From Burkholderiaceae bacterium (GTDB lineage Bacteria; Pseudomonadota; Gammaproteobacteria; Burkholderiales; Burkholderiaceae_C), in the NCBI GenBank assembly GCA_013360485.1, contig JABWBN010000015.1, positions 1 through 41,325 of the forward strand: a DNA stretch of 41,325 nucleotides, read 5' to 3'. Under the pieces are notes generated by a model. The model saw only the letters and a program-made list of their open reading frames with translations, made no database searches and had not been told where the DNA came from. Of this stretch, positions 19,241-30,388 are shown piece after piece. Each line of letters starts with the position of its first letter. Positions within the stretch are counted from its first letter, which is position 1. Position numbers and translations under genes: made by a program.

Positions 19241-20200
19241 CTAAGACGATCTCTCCACCGACCGAACACATAATTCTAGCAGAGCTTCTCGCCCGGAATT
19301 GCCGGGAAGCGCCATCGCACTGCGACGCGCCTTCTCTGCCTCGACGCGGGCCGCTTCGCGTGTGGCCTGCAGCGCGCCGGTGCGCCGCACGATGGCGATG
19401 ATGTCGGCCAGCCTCGCGGTCTCTCCGTGCTCGATGGCCCCGCGGATCATCGCGCGCTCGTCGTCGGTGGCCCGCTCCATTGCCAGCAGCAGGGGCAGTG
19501 TCGGCTTGCCTTCGCGCAGGTCGTCGCCGACGTTCTTGCCCAGTGCGTGGGTGTCACCTTCGTAGTCGAGCAGGTCGTCGACGAGTTGGAACGCCGTGCC
19601 CAACGACCGGCCATAGTCCGCGCAGGCCTCCTCGAGTGCGGGAGGCGCGTCGGCGAGAACGGCACCCAGGCGCGCGCTGGCTTCGAACAGCTTGGCCGTC
19701 TTGTAGCGAATCACGCGCAGGTAGTCGTCCACCGCGAGGTCAGGGTCGTGCATGTTCATCAACTGCAGCACCTCGCCCTCTGCAATCACGTTGGTGGCAT
19801 CGGCCAGCACCTCGAGCACACGGGGTTTGTGCACGCTCACCATCATCTGGAATGCCCGCGAGTACAGGAAGTCACCCACCAGTACGCTCGCTGCGTTGCC
19901 GAAGAGGGCGTTGGCCGTCTGGCGTCCTCGGCGCAACGATGACTCGTCGACCACGTCGTCATGCAACAGAGTTGCCGTGTGGATGAACTCGACCGTGGCC
20001 GCGAGCTCGAATCGCTGCGGGCCGTCGAAGCCCAAGGCCTGGGCAAACAGCAGCACCAGCCGAGGCCGGATGCGCTTGCCCCCGGCACTGACGATGTAGT
20101 GCCCGATCTGGTTGATCAACGCCACGTTCGACGTGAGTCGCCGATGAATGACCTCATCGACCTGCCGCATCTCGGCGTCCATGGGGTCGGCGATGGCCAT
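19241..20200 (-). CDS. ispB: IspB-type polyprenyl diphosphate synthase
   Basis: This trans-prenyltransferase makes the isoprenoid tail of ubiquinone by condensing isopentenyl diphosphate units. Both aspartate-rich motifs are intact, 'LLHDDVVDESSLRRGR' near residue 82 and 'LVDDLLDYEGD' near 208, with 'GGKRIRPRL' near 44. The length of 319 residues fits the family. ATG 20200 is chosen because the upstream residues are Pro/Ala-rich and non-conserved and a TATAAT box lies 53 bases upstream. Chain length (often octaprenyl in this group) cannot be read from the sequence. It is divergent from rplU. Confidence 0.92.
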   Translation of the reverse strand: MAIADPMDAEMRQVDEVIHRRLTSNVALINQIGHYIVSAGGKRIRPRLVLLFAQALGFDGPQRFELAATVEFIHTATLLHDDVVDESSLRRGRQTANALFGNAASVLVGDFLYSRAFQMMVSVHKPRVLEVLADATNVIAEGEVLQLMNMHDPDLAVDDYLRVIRYKTAKLFEASARLGAVLADAPPALEEACADYGRSLGTAFQLVDDLLDYEGDTHALGKNVGDDLREGKPTLPLLLAMERATDDERAMIRGAIEHGETARLADIIAIVRRTGALQATREAARVEAEKARRSAMALPGNSGREALLELCVRSVERSS

Positions 20201-20252
20201 GGCGGGTGCGGCGGTCTCGGGCACTGTGGGCGGGGCGAAGTGAGGCGGCCGG

Positions 20253-20258
20253 ATTATA
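20253..20258 (-). promoter_or_regulatory. -10 box of ispB
   Basis: A perfect TATAAT on the minus strand lies 52 bases before the ispB ATG; no clear -35 box is seen. It lies within the 367-base divergent gap shared with rplU. Confidence 0.5.
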
Positions 20259-20316
20259 GGAACCGGGGCATGGGGCTCACCCCGGACCCCGGCCTGCGCG
20301 ACAGGCACGCCAGATA

Positions 20317-20347
20317 TTGATGCCGAGTTCCTTCAATCGGGTATACT
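20317..20347 (+). promoter_or_regulatory. rplU-rpmA promoter
   Basis: TTGATG (20317-20322) and TATACT (20342-20347) are separated by 19 bases, somewhat long. Transcription would begin near 20354, leaving a leader of about 214 bases before rplU. Confidence 0.55.
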
Positions 20348-20353
20348 CTAAGG

Positions 20354-20567
20354 TTCTTTCGGCCGCCTGCGGCTGAAAGAGTAGGGGCGTCAGATGACCA
20401 TGCGGGCTAACGCCGGCAGGCCGCCGGCGACTCCCGAGGCCCCAGGGGCCGTGTCGAGCCGGGCACAACCGGTGGCGGTTGGGCGGCAAGCCCAGCCTGT
20501 TGGCACGGACCCGCGGGTTGGCGGCGCGGGTCGTATCGACTCGCATCATCCTAGCAAAGAGGCACTT
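20354..20567 (+). promoter_or_regulatory. Long structured 5' leader of rplU
   Basis: This stretch between the promoter and the rplU Shine-Dalgarno (AAAGAGG) has no credible gene. It begins with a strong hairpin (20355-20380: 10-12 bp with one G-U, loop CCTG). Further GC-rich inverted repeats follow, including GCCGGC-AGGCC-GCCGGC near 20412 and GGGC...GCCC near 20484. An in-frame open stretch from 20394 joins rplU but is low-complexity and not family-like. Autoregulation by L21 is a possibility, not shown. Confidence 0.45.
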
Positions 20568-20879
20568 ATGTACGCGGTCATAAAAACCGGTGGCAAGCAA
20601 TACAAGGTTGCTGCCGGCGAGAAGATCAAGGTAGAACAGATTGCTGCGGACGTGGGCCAAGAGATCACCCTTGACCAGGTCCTGGCTGTCGGAAACGGCG
20701 CCGACCTGACCGTCGGGGCTCCCTTGGTGGCCGGCGCCAACGTGAAAGCCACGGTGGTGTCGCACGGCAGGTTCGACAAGGTCCGCATCTTCAAGATGCG
20801 CCGTCGCAAGCACTATCGCAAGCAAGGCGGTCACCGCCAGGGCTACACGGAACTGCAGATCAGCGCGGTGAACGCCTGA
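20568..20879 (+). CDS. rplU: Ribosomal protein L21
   Basis: This is a 103-residue large-subunit protein that binds 23S rRNA. The sequence starts '[20 protein letters not shown]', and the C-terminal '[19 protein letters not shown]' is the conserved rRNA-binding signature. AAAGAGG precedes ATG 20568, which excludes the longer upstream frame. It is the first gene of rplU-rpmA-obgE-proB. Confidence 0.98.
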   Translation: MYAVIKTGGKQYKVAAGEKIKVEQIAADVGQEITLDQVLAVGNGADLTVGAPLVAGANVKATVVSHGRFDKVRIFKMRRRKHYRKQGGHRQGYTELQISAVNA

Positions 20880-20898
20880 ACTGCCCCACCAGGAGTAA

Positions 20899-23419
<2,521 letters not shown>

Positions 23420-23431
<12 letters not shown>

Positions 23432-23459
23432 CGAGCACCAGATTGCGGCGCAGGCTCAT
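23420..23459. repeat. Repeat module B, copy 1
   Basis: This 40-base stretch is identical to 23521-23560. It contains the GTGCTCGT-GTA-ACGAGCAC palindrome and ends in GCAGGCTCAT. It overlaps the last codons of proB. Confidence 0.85.
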
Positions 23460-23482
23460 GTTGCCGCAGGCAACGTGAAGCC
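23454..23482. repeat. Repeat module A, copy 1
   Basis: This 29-base stretch is identical to 23617-23645. It contains the hairpin GTTGCC-GCA-GGCAAC and shares its first six bases (GCTCAT) with the end of module B. Confidence 0.85.
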
Positions 23483-23520
23483 GCGAAGCGGCGTGCCGAA
23501 GCCACAACGTCGTGCACGAT

Positions 23521-23560
23521 GTGCTCGTGTAACGAGCACCAGATTGCGGCGCAGGCTCAT
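23521..23560. repeat. Repeat module B, copy 2
   Basis: This is an exact 40-base copy of 23420-23459. Here it lies outside any gene and is followed by the segment that recurs near lolB-ispE. Confidence 0.85.
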
Positions 23561-23630
23561 TGGCCTACCCTTCGCCCTGCGGGCTGCGGGATTCGCGCTT
23601 GGGAGCGGCCCGGCGCGCTCATGTTGCCGC
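23551..23630. repeat. Dispersed 80-bp repeat (partner at 41073-41152)
   Basis: This segment aligns without gaps to 41073-41152 with about 64 of 80 identical positions; the core CTTGGGAGCGGCCCGG is identical. It joins module B to module A here. Confidence 0.75.
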
Positions 23631-23645
23631 AGGCAACGTGAAGCC
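23617..23645. repeat. Repeat module A, copy 2
   Basis: This is an exact 29-base copy of 23454-23482 with its 6-bp-stem hairpin, ending six bases before the stop of the TPR gene. Confidence 0.85.
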
Positions 23646-23651
23646 CCGTTT

Positions 23652-24425
23652 CTAGTCTTCGAGCTCGGCCTTGGCCATCTCGACGTCCAGCCGCTCCATC
23701 GCATCGGCGGGTTCGCAGGCGGCCGCGTCGGCGTAGAGCTTCTCGGCTTCCTTCATGCGCTTGTCGCCCTCGAGCATCACCAGCCCGTTGGCGTACTCCA
23801 CCATCGCTATCGCGGAGGTCGGGTTGAGCTTCAGAGCCTGCTGGTACAGCTTGAGGCCGGTGGAAGCGTCGGCGCCTTGGGTCTTGCCCAGCAACTTGCC
23901 CACCTTGTCGATCACCTCGGCATGAAATGCGCCGAGCGCGATGTGTGCGTCGGCGTGCTTCGGCGCGAGCTTGATCGTTGTCTCCAGGGCGGTCTTGACC
24001 TTGCTGCCCAGCCCTTGCGCCAGCGCCTTGGCCACACTGATGCCCTGGCTGTAGCGACCCAGCGCGTAGGCCATCCAGTAGTGGGCGTTGGCATTCTTCG
24101 GGTTCTCGGCGGCCTGGGCTTCCGCCCGTTCGGCCACCTCCTGGAACATCGCAAGCCGGTTCTTCTCGCTCTTTTCGAGGTAGTTCGCGTAGATGGCCTG
24201 CGCCTTGTTGGCCACGGTGATGCCATCGCCACCAGCTCTCAAGCCAGCCTCGCAGGCCTTCTGGAACTCACCCGCATGGAACAGCGCCCACGCCGCCAGC
24301 ACCTTGTCGTCCTTGGGCAGCGGCTCGGCGTCGCCGGCGTGCAGGCGCGCCCACTGTTTCTTCAACGCCGCCGGTGAGTAGGTGTAGTCGGCGCTGTCAT
24401 ACGGAAAGGCGGTCCACTTGGCCAT
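23652..24425 (-). CDS. TPR-containing protein, function unknown
   Basis: This 257-residue, mostly helical protein has no signal peptide. At least three tetratricopeptide-like helix pairs are visible: 'AAWALFHAGEFQKACEAGLRAG' (about 43-64), 'NPKNANAHYWMAYALGRY' (about 108-125) and 'GLKLYQQALKLNPTSAIAMVEYANGLVML' (about 190-220). Between them 'ALETTIKLAPKHADAHIALGAFHAEVID' fits another unit. It is probably a cytoplasmic scaffold. It lies 22 bases downstream of the TetR regulator and likely forms one transcript with it. Its stop abuts the proB repeat mosaic. I do not recognise a named family. Confidence 0.75.
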   Translation of the reverse strand: MAKWTAFPYDSADYTYSPAALKKQWARLHAGDAEPLPKDDKVLAAWALFHAGEFQKACEAGLRAGGDGITVANKAQAIYANYLEKSEKNRLAMFQEVAERAEAQAAENPKNANAHYWMAYALGRYSQGISVAKALAQGLGSKVKTALETTIKLAPKHADAHIALGAFHAEVIDKVGKLLGKTQGADASTGLKLYQQALKLNPTSAIAMVEYANGLVMLEGDKRMKEAEKLYADAAACEPADAMERLDVEMAKAELED

Positions 24426-24447
24426 GGCTGTCTCCTGCTGATGGACG

Positions 24448-25113
24448 TCACTCGCCGCCGCGGTAGGCGCCGGCGATCTTGAACAGGTGCTCGCGGGACT
24501 GCTCGTCCAGATAAGGCATCAGCAGGCTGAGCACGTGATAGGCGCCGCGCGCCAATGCCGCCGCGGCGCTTTCGGGCTCGAGCGCCTTGCGCGGATCGCG
24601 CACGTACTCGTAGCTCAGCCAATAGGTGAGCACCACCACCATGGCGCTGGCGGCGGCTTCGGCCTCGCGCGTGTCGATGCGCACGGCACGACCGCGCGTC
24701 AGACCGTCGAGTACGCTGCGCACGGCCCGTGACTTGTTCTTCAGAACGAACTGGAAGTGCGTCTCGAGCCGCCGGTTCTTGCTGAGCAGGTCGTTGAGGT
24801 CGCGATACAGGAAGCGGTAGCGCCAGATCAGCTCGAACAGCATGTGGAAGAACAACCACGCGTCCTCCACGTTGCGCACGTTGTCGGCGGCGTTGAGCAA
24901 CTCGGACAGTGAGCGTTCGTAGCGATCGAACAGCGCGTTGATCAGCTCGTCCTTGGCCGGGTAGTGGTAGTACAGATTGCCGGGGCTGATGCCGAGCTCG
25001 GCGGAGATCAGCGTGGTGCTGACGTTGGGCTCGCCGAAACGGTTGAACAGATCGAGCGTGACCTCGAGGATGCGTTCTGCCGTGCGGCGCGGCTTCTTGG
25101 GGGTGGCTTGCAT
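24448..25113 (-). CDS. TetR/AcrR-family transcriptional regulator
   Basis: The 221-residue protein has a typical TetR N-terminal helix-turn-helix (about 10-60: 'RTAERILEVTLDLFNRFGEP', 'TTLISAELGISPGNLYYHYPAKDEL'). The helical C-terminal ligand domain is Trp/Tyr-rich ('FHMLFELIWRYRFLYRDLND'). ATG 25113 is preferred over an upstream start because it places the basic leader 'MQATPKKPRRTAER' just before helix 1. It is divergent from the ABC exporter pair, with 79 bases between start codons, so it may control that pair and itself. The ligand is unknown. Confidence 0.88.
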   Translation of the reverse strand: MQATPKKPRRTAERILEVTLDLFNRFGEPNVSTTLISAELGISPGNLYYHYPAKDELINALFDRYERSLSELLNAADNVRNVEDAWLFFHMLFELIWRYRFLYRDLNDLLSKNRRLETHFQFVLKNKSRAVRSVLDGLTRGRAVRIDTREAEAAASAMVVVLTYWLSYEYVRDPRKALEPESAAAALARGAYHVLSLLMPYLDEQSREHLFKIAGAYRGGE

Positions 25114-25178
25114 GGGGCGGTGGGATGCCTGCGGCGAATCTAGCACCAAGGCTGCCGGCGGAAACTGATCGCTCTCCC

Positions 25179-25184
25179 TACAAT
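25179..25184 (+). promoter_or_regulatory. Probable -10 box of the ABC exporter operon
   Basis: TACAAT ends eight bases before ATG 25193; no Shine-Dalgarno or clear -35 is visible. It lies in the 79-base gap shared with the TetR gene, where an operator would be expected; I see no convincing long palindrome. Confidence 0.4.
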
Positions 25185-25192
25185 GCGCCGCC

Positions 25193-26134
25193 ATGCCTGC
25201 CGTGCGCTTCGAGGATGTTGCAAAGACCTACCGGGGGGCACGTGGCGACCTACAGGCCCTGGCCGGAGTGAGTTTCGACATCGAGCCTGGGGAGTTCTTC
25301 GGCCTGCTGGGCCCCAACGGGGCGGGCAAGACCACGTTGATCAGCATTCTGGCCGGGTTGGCCGCGGCCAGCCGTGGCCGAGTCACCGTGATGGGCCATG
25401 ATGTGCGCGCGGACTATGCCGCCGCGCGGCGCGCTCTGGGCATCGTGCCGCAGGAACTGGTCTTCGATCCGTTCTTTTCGGTGCGTGAGACGCTGCGTAT
25501 CCAGAGCGGGTACTTCGGCGTGCGCGGCAACGACGCCTGGATCGACGAGTTGCTGGCCGAACTGGGCTTGGCCGACAAGGCCGGTGCCAACATGCGGCAG
25601 TTGTCGGGCGGAATGAAGCGGCGGGTGCTGGTGGCGCAGGCGCTGGTGCATCGCCCGCCGGTGATCGTGCTGGACGAGCCGACGGCAGGCGTAGATGTGG
25701 AACTGCGCCAGACGCTGTGGAGCTTCATTGCCCGGCTCAATCGCGAGGGGCACACGGTGCTGCTGACCACCCATTACCTGGAAGAAGCCGAAGCGCTGTG
25801 CCACCGCATCGGTATGCTCAAGCAGGGCGTACTGGTGGCGCTGGATCGCACGGCCGATTTGCTGGCGAAGGCAGCGAGCACGATGCTGCGTTTCAAGACG
25901 GACGCCACCTTGCCCACTGCCCTCGCGGCACGTGCCCGCGTGACCGGTCGCGTGGTGCAACTCAAGGCGCATGACGCTGGCGAAGTCGAGGGCGTGCTGG
26001 CCCAACTGCGCGAGGCGCGGGTTGTGGTCGAGGACCTGGAGATCGGTCGCGCCGATCTGGAGGATGTCTTCCTCGAGATCATGCAAGGCGTGCCGGCCTC
26101 CACCGCGCACCTGCCGGGTGCTGTGCATGCCTGA
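25193..26134 (+). CDS. ABC-2 exporter ATP-binding protein (YadG-like)
   Basis: This is the nucleotide-binding subunit of an ABC-2 type exporter. Walker A GPNGAGKTT is near residue 43, the Q-loop 'GIVPQELVFD' near 83, the signature 'LSGGMKRRVLVAQAL' near 138, Walker B 'VIVLDEPTAGVD' near 158, and the H-loop 'LTTHYLEEAE' near 191. A C-terminal section of about 90 residues follows the ATPase core, as in DrrA/YadG proteins. The 313-residue gene overlaps the permease start by eight bases. The substrate is unknown. Confidence 0.93.
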   Translation: MPAVRFEDVAKTYRGARGDLQALAGVSFDIEPGEFFGLLGPNGAGKTTLISILAGLAAASRGRVTVMGHDVRADYAAARRALGIVPQELVFDPFFSVRETLRIQSGYFGVRGNDAWIDELLAELGLADKAGANMRQLSGGMKRRVLVAQALVHRPPVIVLDEPTAGVDVELRQTLWSFIARLNREGHTVLLTTHYLEEAEALCHRIGMLKQGVLVALDRTADLLAKAASTMLRFKTDATLPTALAARARVTGRVVQLKAHDAGEVEGVLAQLREARVVVEDLEIGRADLEDVFLEIMQGVPASTAHLPGAVHA

Positions 26135-26924
26135 GCGAAAGCCGGCGCCGCAGCCGCCTGCCGCCGCGTGGGTCGGCATGCGCACGCTGCTTCACAAGGA
26201 GGTGCTGCGGTTCTGGAAAGTGGCCTTCCAGACGGTGGCGGCGCCCGTGCTGACGGCCATGTTGTACCTGCTCATCTTCGGCCATGTGCTCGAGGACCGC
26301 GTCGTCGTCTTCGAGGGTGTGGGCTACACCCGGTTCCTGGTACCGGGGCTGGTGATGATGAGCGTGCTGCAGAACGCGTTCGCCAACACGTCGTCCAGCC
26401 TCATCCAGAGCAAGATCACCGGCAACCTGGTGTTCCTGCTGGTGACGCCGCTGTCGCGCTGGTCGTGGTTCACGGCCTACGTCGGTGCCGCGGCCGCGCG
26501 GGCCCTGAGCGTGGGTGCCGGTGTGCTGGCGGTCACCGCGGTGTTCGGGCTACCGACACTGACGAACCCAGCATGGGCGCTGGCATTCGCCATGCTGGGC
26601 GCGGGCATGCTGGGGGCGCTGGGACTGATCGCGGGGCTGTGGGCCGAGAAGTTCGACCAGATGGCCGCATTCCAGAACTTCATCATCATGCCCATGACCT
26701 TTCTTTCGGGCGTGTTCTATTCGGTCAAGTCGCTGCCGCCGTTCTGGCAGGCTGCCAGCCATCTCAATCCCTTCTTCTACATGGTCGACGGCTTCCGGTA
26801 TGGCTTTTTCGGTCAGAGCGACGTTTCGCCCTGGCTGAGCCTGGCGGTGGTGGGTGGCAGCTGCGTCGGCATTTCGGCGCTGGCGCTGCGCCTGCTGGCC
26901 AGCGGCTACAAGCTGCGGCACTGA
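26127..26924 (+). CDS. ABC-2 exporter permease (YadH-like)
   Basis: This 265-residue inner-membrane permease has about six transmembrane helices, beginning near residue 35 ('VAAPVLTAMLYLLIFGHVL'). It shows the ABC-2 family pattern 'YTRFLVPGLVMMSVLQNAF' and 'FIIMPMTFLSGVFYSVKSLP' before the last helices ('FYMVDGFRYGFFGQSD'). It pairs with the overlapping upstream ATPase to form a full exporter. The pair directly before bolA matches a common betaproteobacterial arrangement. The exported compound cannot be inferred. Confidence 0.92.
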   Translation: MPERKPAPQPPAAAWVGMRTLLHKEVLRFWKVAFQTVAAPVLTAMLYLLIFGHVLEDRVVVFEGVGYTRFLVPGLVMMSVLQNAFANTSSSLIQSKITGNLVFLLVTPLSRWSWFTAYVGAAAARALSVGAGVLAVTAVFGLPTLTNPAWALAFAMLGAGMLGALGLIAGLWAEKFDQMAAFQNFIIMPMTFLSGVFYSVKSLPPFWQAASHLNPFFYMVDGFRYGFFGQSDVSPWLSLAVVGGSCVGISALALRLLASGYKLRH

Positions 26925-26948
26925 ACACGGGTCACCGGCGGGCGATGC

Positions 26949-26954
26949 GATAAT
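26949..26954 (+). promoter_or_regulatory. Probable -10 box of bolA
   Basis: GATAAT ends seven bases before the bolA ATG, in the 37-base gap after the permease gene; there is no Shine-Dalgarno sequence. Confidence 0.4.
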
Positions 26955-26961
26955 CCCAGCC

Positions 26962-27228
26962 ATGTCCGAACCCACTGTCGACGAAGTCAAGCGCTACATC
27001 GCCAACGGGCTGGCCTGTGACCATCTCGAGGTCGATGGCGATGGCCGGCACTTCTTTGCCACCATCGTCTCGGCCGAGTTCGAGGGCCGACACCGGGTGG
27101 CGCGCCACCAGCGCGTCTATCAGGCCCTGGGCGACCGCATGCGCGAGCAGATCCACGCGCTGTCGATGAAGACGCTCACCCCGGCCGAGTGGGCGGCAGC
27201 CCAGGCGGCCGCTCACCACTCCAGCTGA
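26962..27228 (+). CDS. BolA/IbaG-family protein
   Basis: This 88-residue BolA-like protein resembles IbaG (YrbA): '[49 protein letters not shown]'-type fold, with the family motif F-x-G-x-x-R-V-x-R-H-Q at about residues 42-52. BolA-type proteins bind monothiol glutaredoxins through a shared 2Fe-2S cluster; here the invariant His (RHQRVY) is present. It follows the ABC-2 exporter by 37 bases. murA, the usual next gene in related genomes, is absent, and hisG follows directly. Confidence 0.9.
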   Translation: MSEPTVDEVKRYIANGLACDHLEVDGDGRHFFATIVSAEFEGRHRVARHQRVYQALGDRMREQIHALSMKTLTPAEWAAAQAAAHHSS

Positions 27229-27284
27229 AGTCCCGCGGCTGCCGCCTGCGGCACGCCGTGCCGCCCCACACCCGCGAGCATCCG

Positions 27285-27944
27285 ATGAACCCGGCCACCA
27301 TCACGCTGGCGCTGTCCAAGGGCCGCATCTTCGACGAGACCCTGCCGTTGCTGGCCGCGGCTGGCATCGAGGTCACCGAAGACCCGGAGCGCAGTCGCAA
27401 GCTCATCCTGCCCACCAGCCGCCCCGAGGTGCGGGTGGTGCTCGTGCGTGCCACCGATGTGCCGACCTACGTCGAGCAAGGCGGCGCCGATCTCGGCGTG
27501 GCAGGGCTGGACGTGCTCATCGAGCACGGTGGTGCGGCCCTGTACCAGCCGCTCGACCTGGGCATCGCCCGCTGCCGCATGAGCGTGGCCACGCGGGCCG
27601 ACTTCGATTACCCGGCAGCGGTGCGCCAGGGCTCGCGCGTGCGCGTGGCCACCAAGTACACCGCCATCGCCCGCCAGCACTTCGCCGACAAGGGCGTGCA
27701 TGTCGACCTCATCAAGCTCTACGGCTCGATGGAACTCGCCCCGCTGACCGGATTGGCCGACGCCATCGTCGACCTCGTGTCCACCGGCAGCACCCTCAAG
27801 GCCAACCAACTGGTCGAAGTCGAGCGCATCATGGACATCAGCTCGCGCCTGGTGGTCAACCAGGCCGCGCTTAAGCTCAAGCGCGAGCCCATCCGCCGAC
27901 TGATCGACGCGTTCGGCCGGGCGCGGCCGGAGCAGGCATCATGA
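27285..27944 (+). CDS. hisG: HisG, ATP phosphoribosyltransferase catalytic subunit (short form)
   Basis: HisG catalyses the first step of histidine synthesis, joining ATP and PRPP. The sequence begins '[18 protein letters not shown]', and the PRPP-binding segment '[20 protein letters not shown]' is near residue 162. At 219 residues it is the short form, which lacks the C-terminal histidine-binding domain and is known to require HisZ for activity and feedback control; hisZ is not in the window. The stop overlaps the hisD start (ATGA). Confidence 0.97.
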   Translation: MNPATITLALSKGRIFDETLPLLAAAGIEVTEDPERSRKLILPTSRPEVRVVLVRATDVPTYVEQGGADLGVAGLDVLIEHGGAALYQPLDLGIARCRMSVATRADFDYPAAVRQGSRVRVATKYTAIARQHFADKGVHVDLIKLYGSMELAPLTGLADAIVDLVSTGSTLKANQLVEVERIMDISSRLVVNQAALKLKREPIRRLIDAFGRARPEQAS

Positions 27945-29281
27945 CGGTTGCGTTGGTGCGCCAGCTCTCCACGCGCGACCCCGACTTCGAGGAAGCCTTT
28001 GCGTGTGTCCTGCACTGGTCGGCGCAGACCGACGAGGCCATCGAGCAGCGGGTGGCGCAGATCCTGGCCGACGTGCGCACGCGCGGCGATGCCGCCGTGC
28101 TCGAGTACACCGCCCGCTTCGACGGTGTGCAGGCAGCATCGGTGGCTGCGCTCGAACTGCATGCCGACGAACTGCGCGCCGCGTTCGACTCGCTGCCGCC
28201 CGCCCAGCGCAACGCGCTGGAAGCCGCCGCACGCCGCGTGCGCGACTACCACGAGCGCCAACTCGAAGCGTGTGGCCGCAGCTGGCAGTACCGTGACGCC
28301 GATGGCACGCTTCTGGGACAGAAGGTCACGCCGCTGGACCGGGTGGGCATCTACGTGCCCGGCGGCAAGGCGGCCTATCCGTCATCGGTGCTGATGAACG
28401 CGCTGCCGGCGCGCGTGGCCGGCGTGCCCGAGATCACGATGGTGGTGCCCACGCCGGTGCGCGCCGGCGCGAGCCCTGATGCGCGTGGCGAGCGCAATCC
28501 GCTGGTACTGGCTGCCGCGCACGTCGCAGGCGTCACGCGCGTCTACACCATCGGTGGTGCACAGGCGGTGGCCGCGCTCGCCTGGGGCACGGCCACCATC
28601 GCGCGTGTCGACAAGATCACCGGGCCGGGCAACGCCTATGTGGCCAGTGCCAAGCGGCGGGTATTCGGCCAGGTCGGCATCGACATGATTGCCGGGCCCA
28701 GTGAGATCCTCGTGCTGGCCGACGGCACGACGCCGCCCGACTGGGTGGCGATGGACCTGTTCAGCCAGGCCGAGCACGACGAGCTGGCGCAGAGCATCCT
28801 GCTGTGCCCCGATGCCGACTACATCGCCCGCGTGGCCGAAGCCGTGGCTCGCTTGCTGCCAACCATGCCGCGGCACGAGGTCATACGAGCGTCGCTGCAG
28901 GGGCGAGGCGCGCTGATCCACACGCGCTCGATGGAAGAAGCCTGCGCCATCAGCAACCGCATTGCACCCGAGCACCTCGAGGTCAGCTCGCGCGAGCCCC
29001 AGCGCTGGGAGCCGCTGCTGCGCCACGCCGGCGCCATCTTCCTGGGTGCCTACACGAGTGAGAGCCTGGGCGATTACTGCGCTGGCCCCAACCATGTGCT
29101 GCCCACAGCGGGCACGGCGCGCTTTTCCTCACCGCTGGGCGTGTACGACTTCCAGAAGCGCTCGAGCCTGATCGAAGTCAGCGCCGCCGGCGCGCAGGTA
29201 CTGGGGCCGATCGCAGCCGAGTTGGCCTATGGCGAGGGGCTGCAGGCGCATGCCCGTGCGGCGCAGTTGCGCCTGGACTGA
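27941..29281 (+). CDS. hisD: HisD, histidinol dehydrogenase
   Basis: HisD carries out the two final NAD-dependent oxidations, L-histidinol to histidine, with zinc. Family motifs are clear in the 446-residue protein: '[20 protein letters not shown]' near 131, '[13 protein letters not shown]' near 205, '[15 protein letters not shown]' near 225, '[15 protein letters not shown]', '[13 protein letters not shown]' (zinc ligands near 274) and '[21 protein letters not shown]' near 384. The start overlaps hisG by four bases. Confidence 0.98.
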   Translation: MTVALVRQLSTRDPDFEEAFACVLHWSAQTDEAIEQRVAQILADVRTRGDAAVLEYTARFDGVQAASVAALELHADELRAAFDSLPPAQRNALEAAARRVRDYHERQLEACGRSWQYRDADGTLLGQKVTPLDRVGIYVPGGKAAYPSSVLMNALPARVAGVPEITMVVPTPVRAGASPDARGERNPLVLAAAHVAGVTRVYTIGGAQAVAALAWGTATIARVDKITGPGNAYVASAKRRVFGQVGIDMIAGPSEILVLADGTTPPDWVAMDLFSQAEHDELAQSILLCPDADYIARVAEAVARLLPTMPRHEVIRASLQGRGALIHTRSMEEACAISNRIAPEHLEVSSREPQRWEPLLRHAGAIFLGAYTSESLGDYCAGPNHVLPTAGTARFSSPLGVYDFQKRSSLIEVSAAGAQVLGPIAAELAYGEGLQAHARAAQLRLD

Positions 29282-29299
29282 ACGGCAGGAAGGCCGAGG

Positions 29300-30388
29300 A
29301 TGGAACGCATGCTGCAGGACTGCGTGAACCGGGTGATTCGCCGCGATATCCAGTCGATGCATGCCTACGCGGTGCAGCCCAGTGCCGGCCTGGTCAAGCT
29401 CGACACCATGGAGAACCCCTACCGCCTGCCCGATGCGCTGCAGCGCGAACTCGGCGAACGGCTGGGACGGGTCGCGATCAACCGCTATCCGGCTGAGCGC
29501 ACCGACGACCTGCGCCACGCGCTGGCGGTGCACGCCGGGCTTCCGTCCGGCTGTGCGCTCACGCTGGGCAACGGTTCGGATGAGTTGATCACCATGCTGT
29601 CCATGGCCTGCGACGTGTCTGGCGCCACTGTGATGGCGCCGGTGCCGGGCTTCGTCATGTATGCGATGTCCGCAACATTGCAGGGCCTGCGCTTCGTGGG
29701 CGTTCCGCTGCGGGCGGACTTCGAGCTCGACGAGGCGGCGATGCTCGCCGCGATCGCCGAGCATCGCCCGGGACTGCTTTACCTGGCGTATCCGAACAAC
29801 CCCACCGCCAACCTCTGGGACGACGCCGTGATCGAGCGGATCGTCAATGCGATGGCCGAGGTGCGGGGCCTGGTCGTGATGGACGAGGCCTACCAGCCGT
29901 TTGCCTCGCACGATTCGATGCCCCGATTGCGGCGCCATCCGCACCTGCTCGTGATGCGTACGATGAGCAAGTTCGGGCTGGCTGGCGTGCGCATCGGCTA
30001 CCTGATGGGCCGTACCGAGCTGGTGGCCGAGATCGAAAAGCTGCGACCGCCATTCAATGTGAGCGTGCTCAACGCCGAAGCCGGCCTGTTCGCGCTGGAG
30101 CATGCCGACGAGTATGCACGCCAGGCCGCCGCCATTCGCCACGAGCGCGAACGGGTTCATGCCGCGCTGGCTGAACTGCCCAGCGTGCACCCCTATCCGA
30201 GCCAGGCCAACATGATCCTCGCGCGCGTGCCCGACGCGGCGGCGGCATTTGCCGGCCTGCGCGCGCATGGCGTGCTGGTCAAGAACGTCTCTGGCCTGCA
30301 CCCGTTGCTGGCCAATTGCCTGCGTGTGACCATCGGCACGCCCGAAGAGAACACCCGGATGCTCGACGCCCTGAAGGCCAGCCTATGA
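29300..30388 (+). CDS. hisC: HisC, histidinol-phosphate aminotransferase
   Basis: HisC is the PLP enzyme converting imidazole acetol-phosphate to histidinol-phosphate. In the about 362-residue class I/II fold the PLP-lysine lies in '[19 protein letters not shown]' near residue 220, with '[14 protein letters not shown]' near 160 and '[10 protein letters not shown]' near 192. The start is ATG 29300, with an AGG-rich Shine-Dalgarno; ATG 29309 is an alternative. It is 18 bases after hisD, and its stop overlaps the hisB start (ATGA). Confidence 0.96.
   Translation: MERMLQDCVNRVIRRDIQSMHAYAVQPSAGLVKLDTMENPYRLPDALQRELGERLGRVAINRYPAERTDDLRHALAVHAGLPSGCALTLGNGSDELITMLSMACDVSGATVMAPVPGFVMYAMSATLQGLRFVGVPLRADFELDEAAMLAAIAEHRPGLLYLAYPNNPTANLWDDAVIERIVNAMAEVRGLVVMDEAYQPFASHDSMPRLRRHPHLLVMRTMSKFGLAGVRIGYLMGRTELVAEIEKLRPPFNVSVLNAEAGLFALEHADEYARQAAAIRHERERVHAALAELPSVHPYPSQANMILARVPDAAAAFAGLRAHGVLVKNVSGLHPLLANCLRVTIGTPEENTRMLDALKASL

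Noticed and set aside
20394..20567. N-terminal extension or upstream ORF in frame with rplU
   Set aside because: The segment is Pro/Ala/Gly-rich and not part of L21. The strong AAAGAGG just before ATG 20568 marks the real start.
23456..23704. Small minus-strand ORF through the repeat mosaic after proB
   Set aside because: It is built from the repeat modules and the antisense of the TPR gene 3' end; there is no credible start or family.
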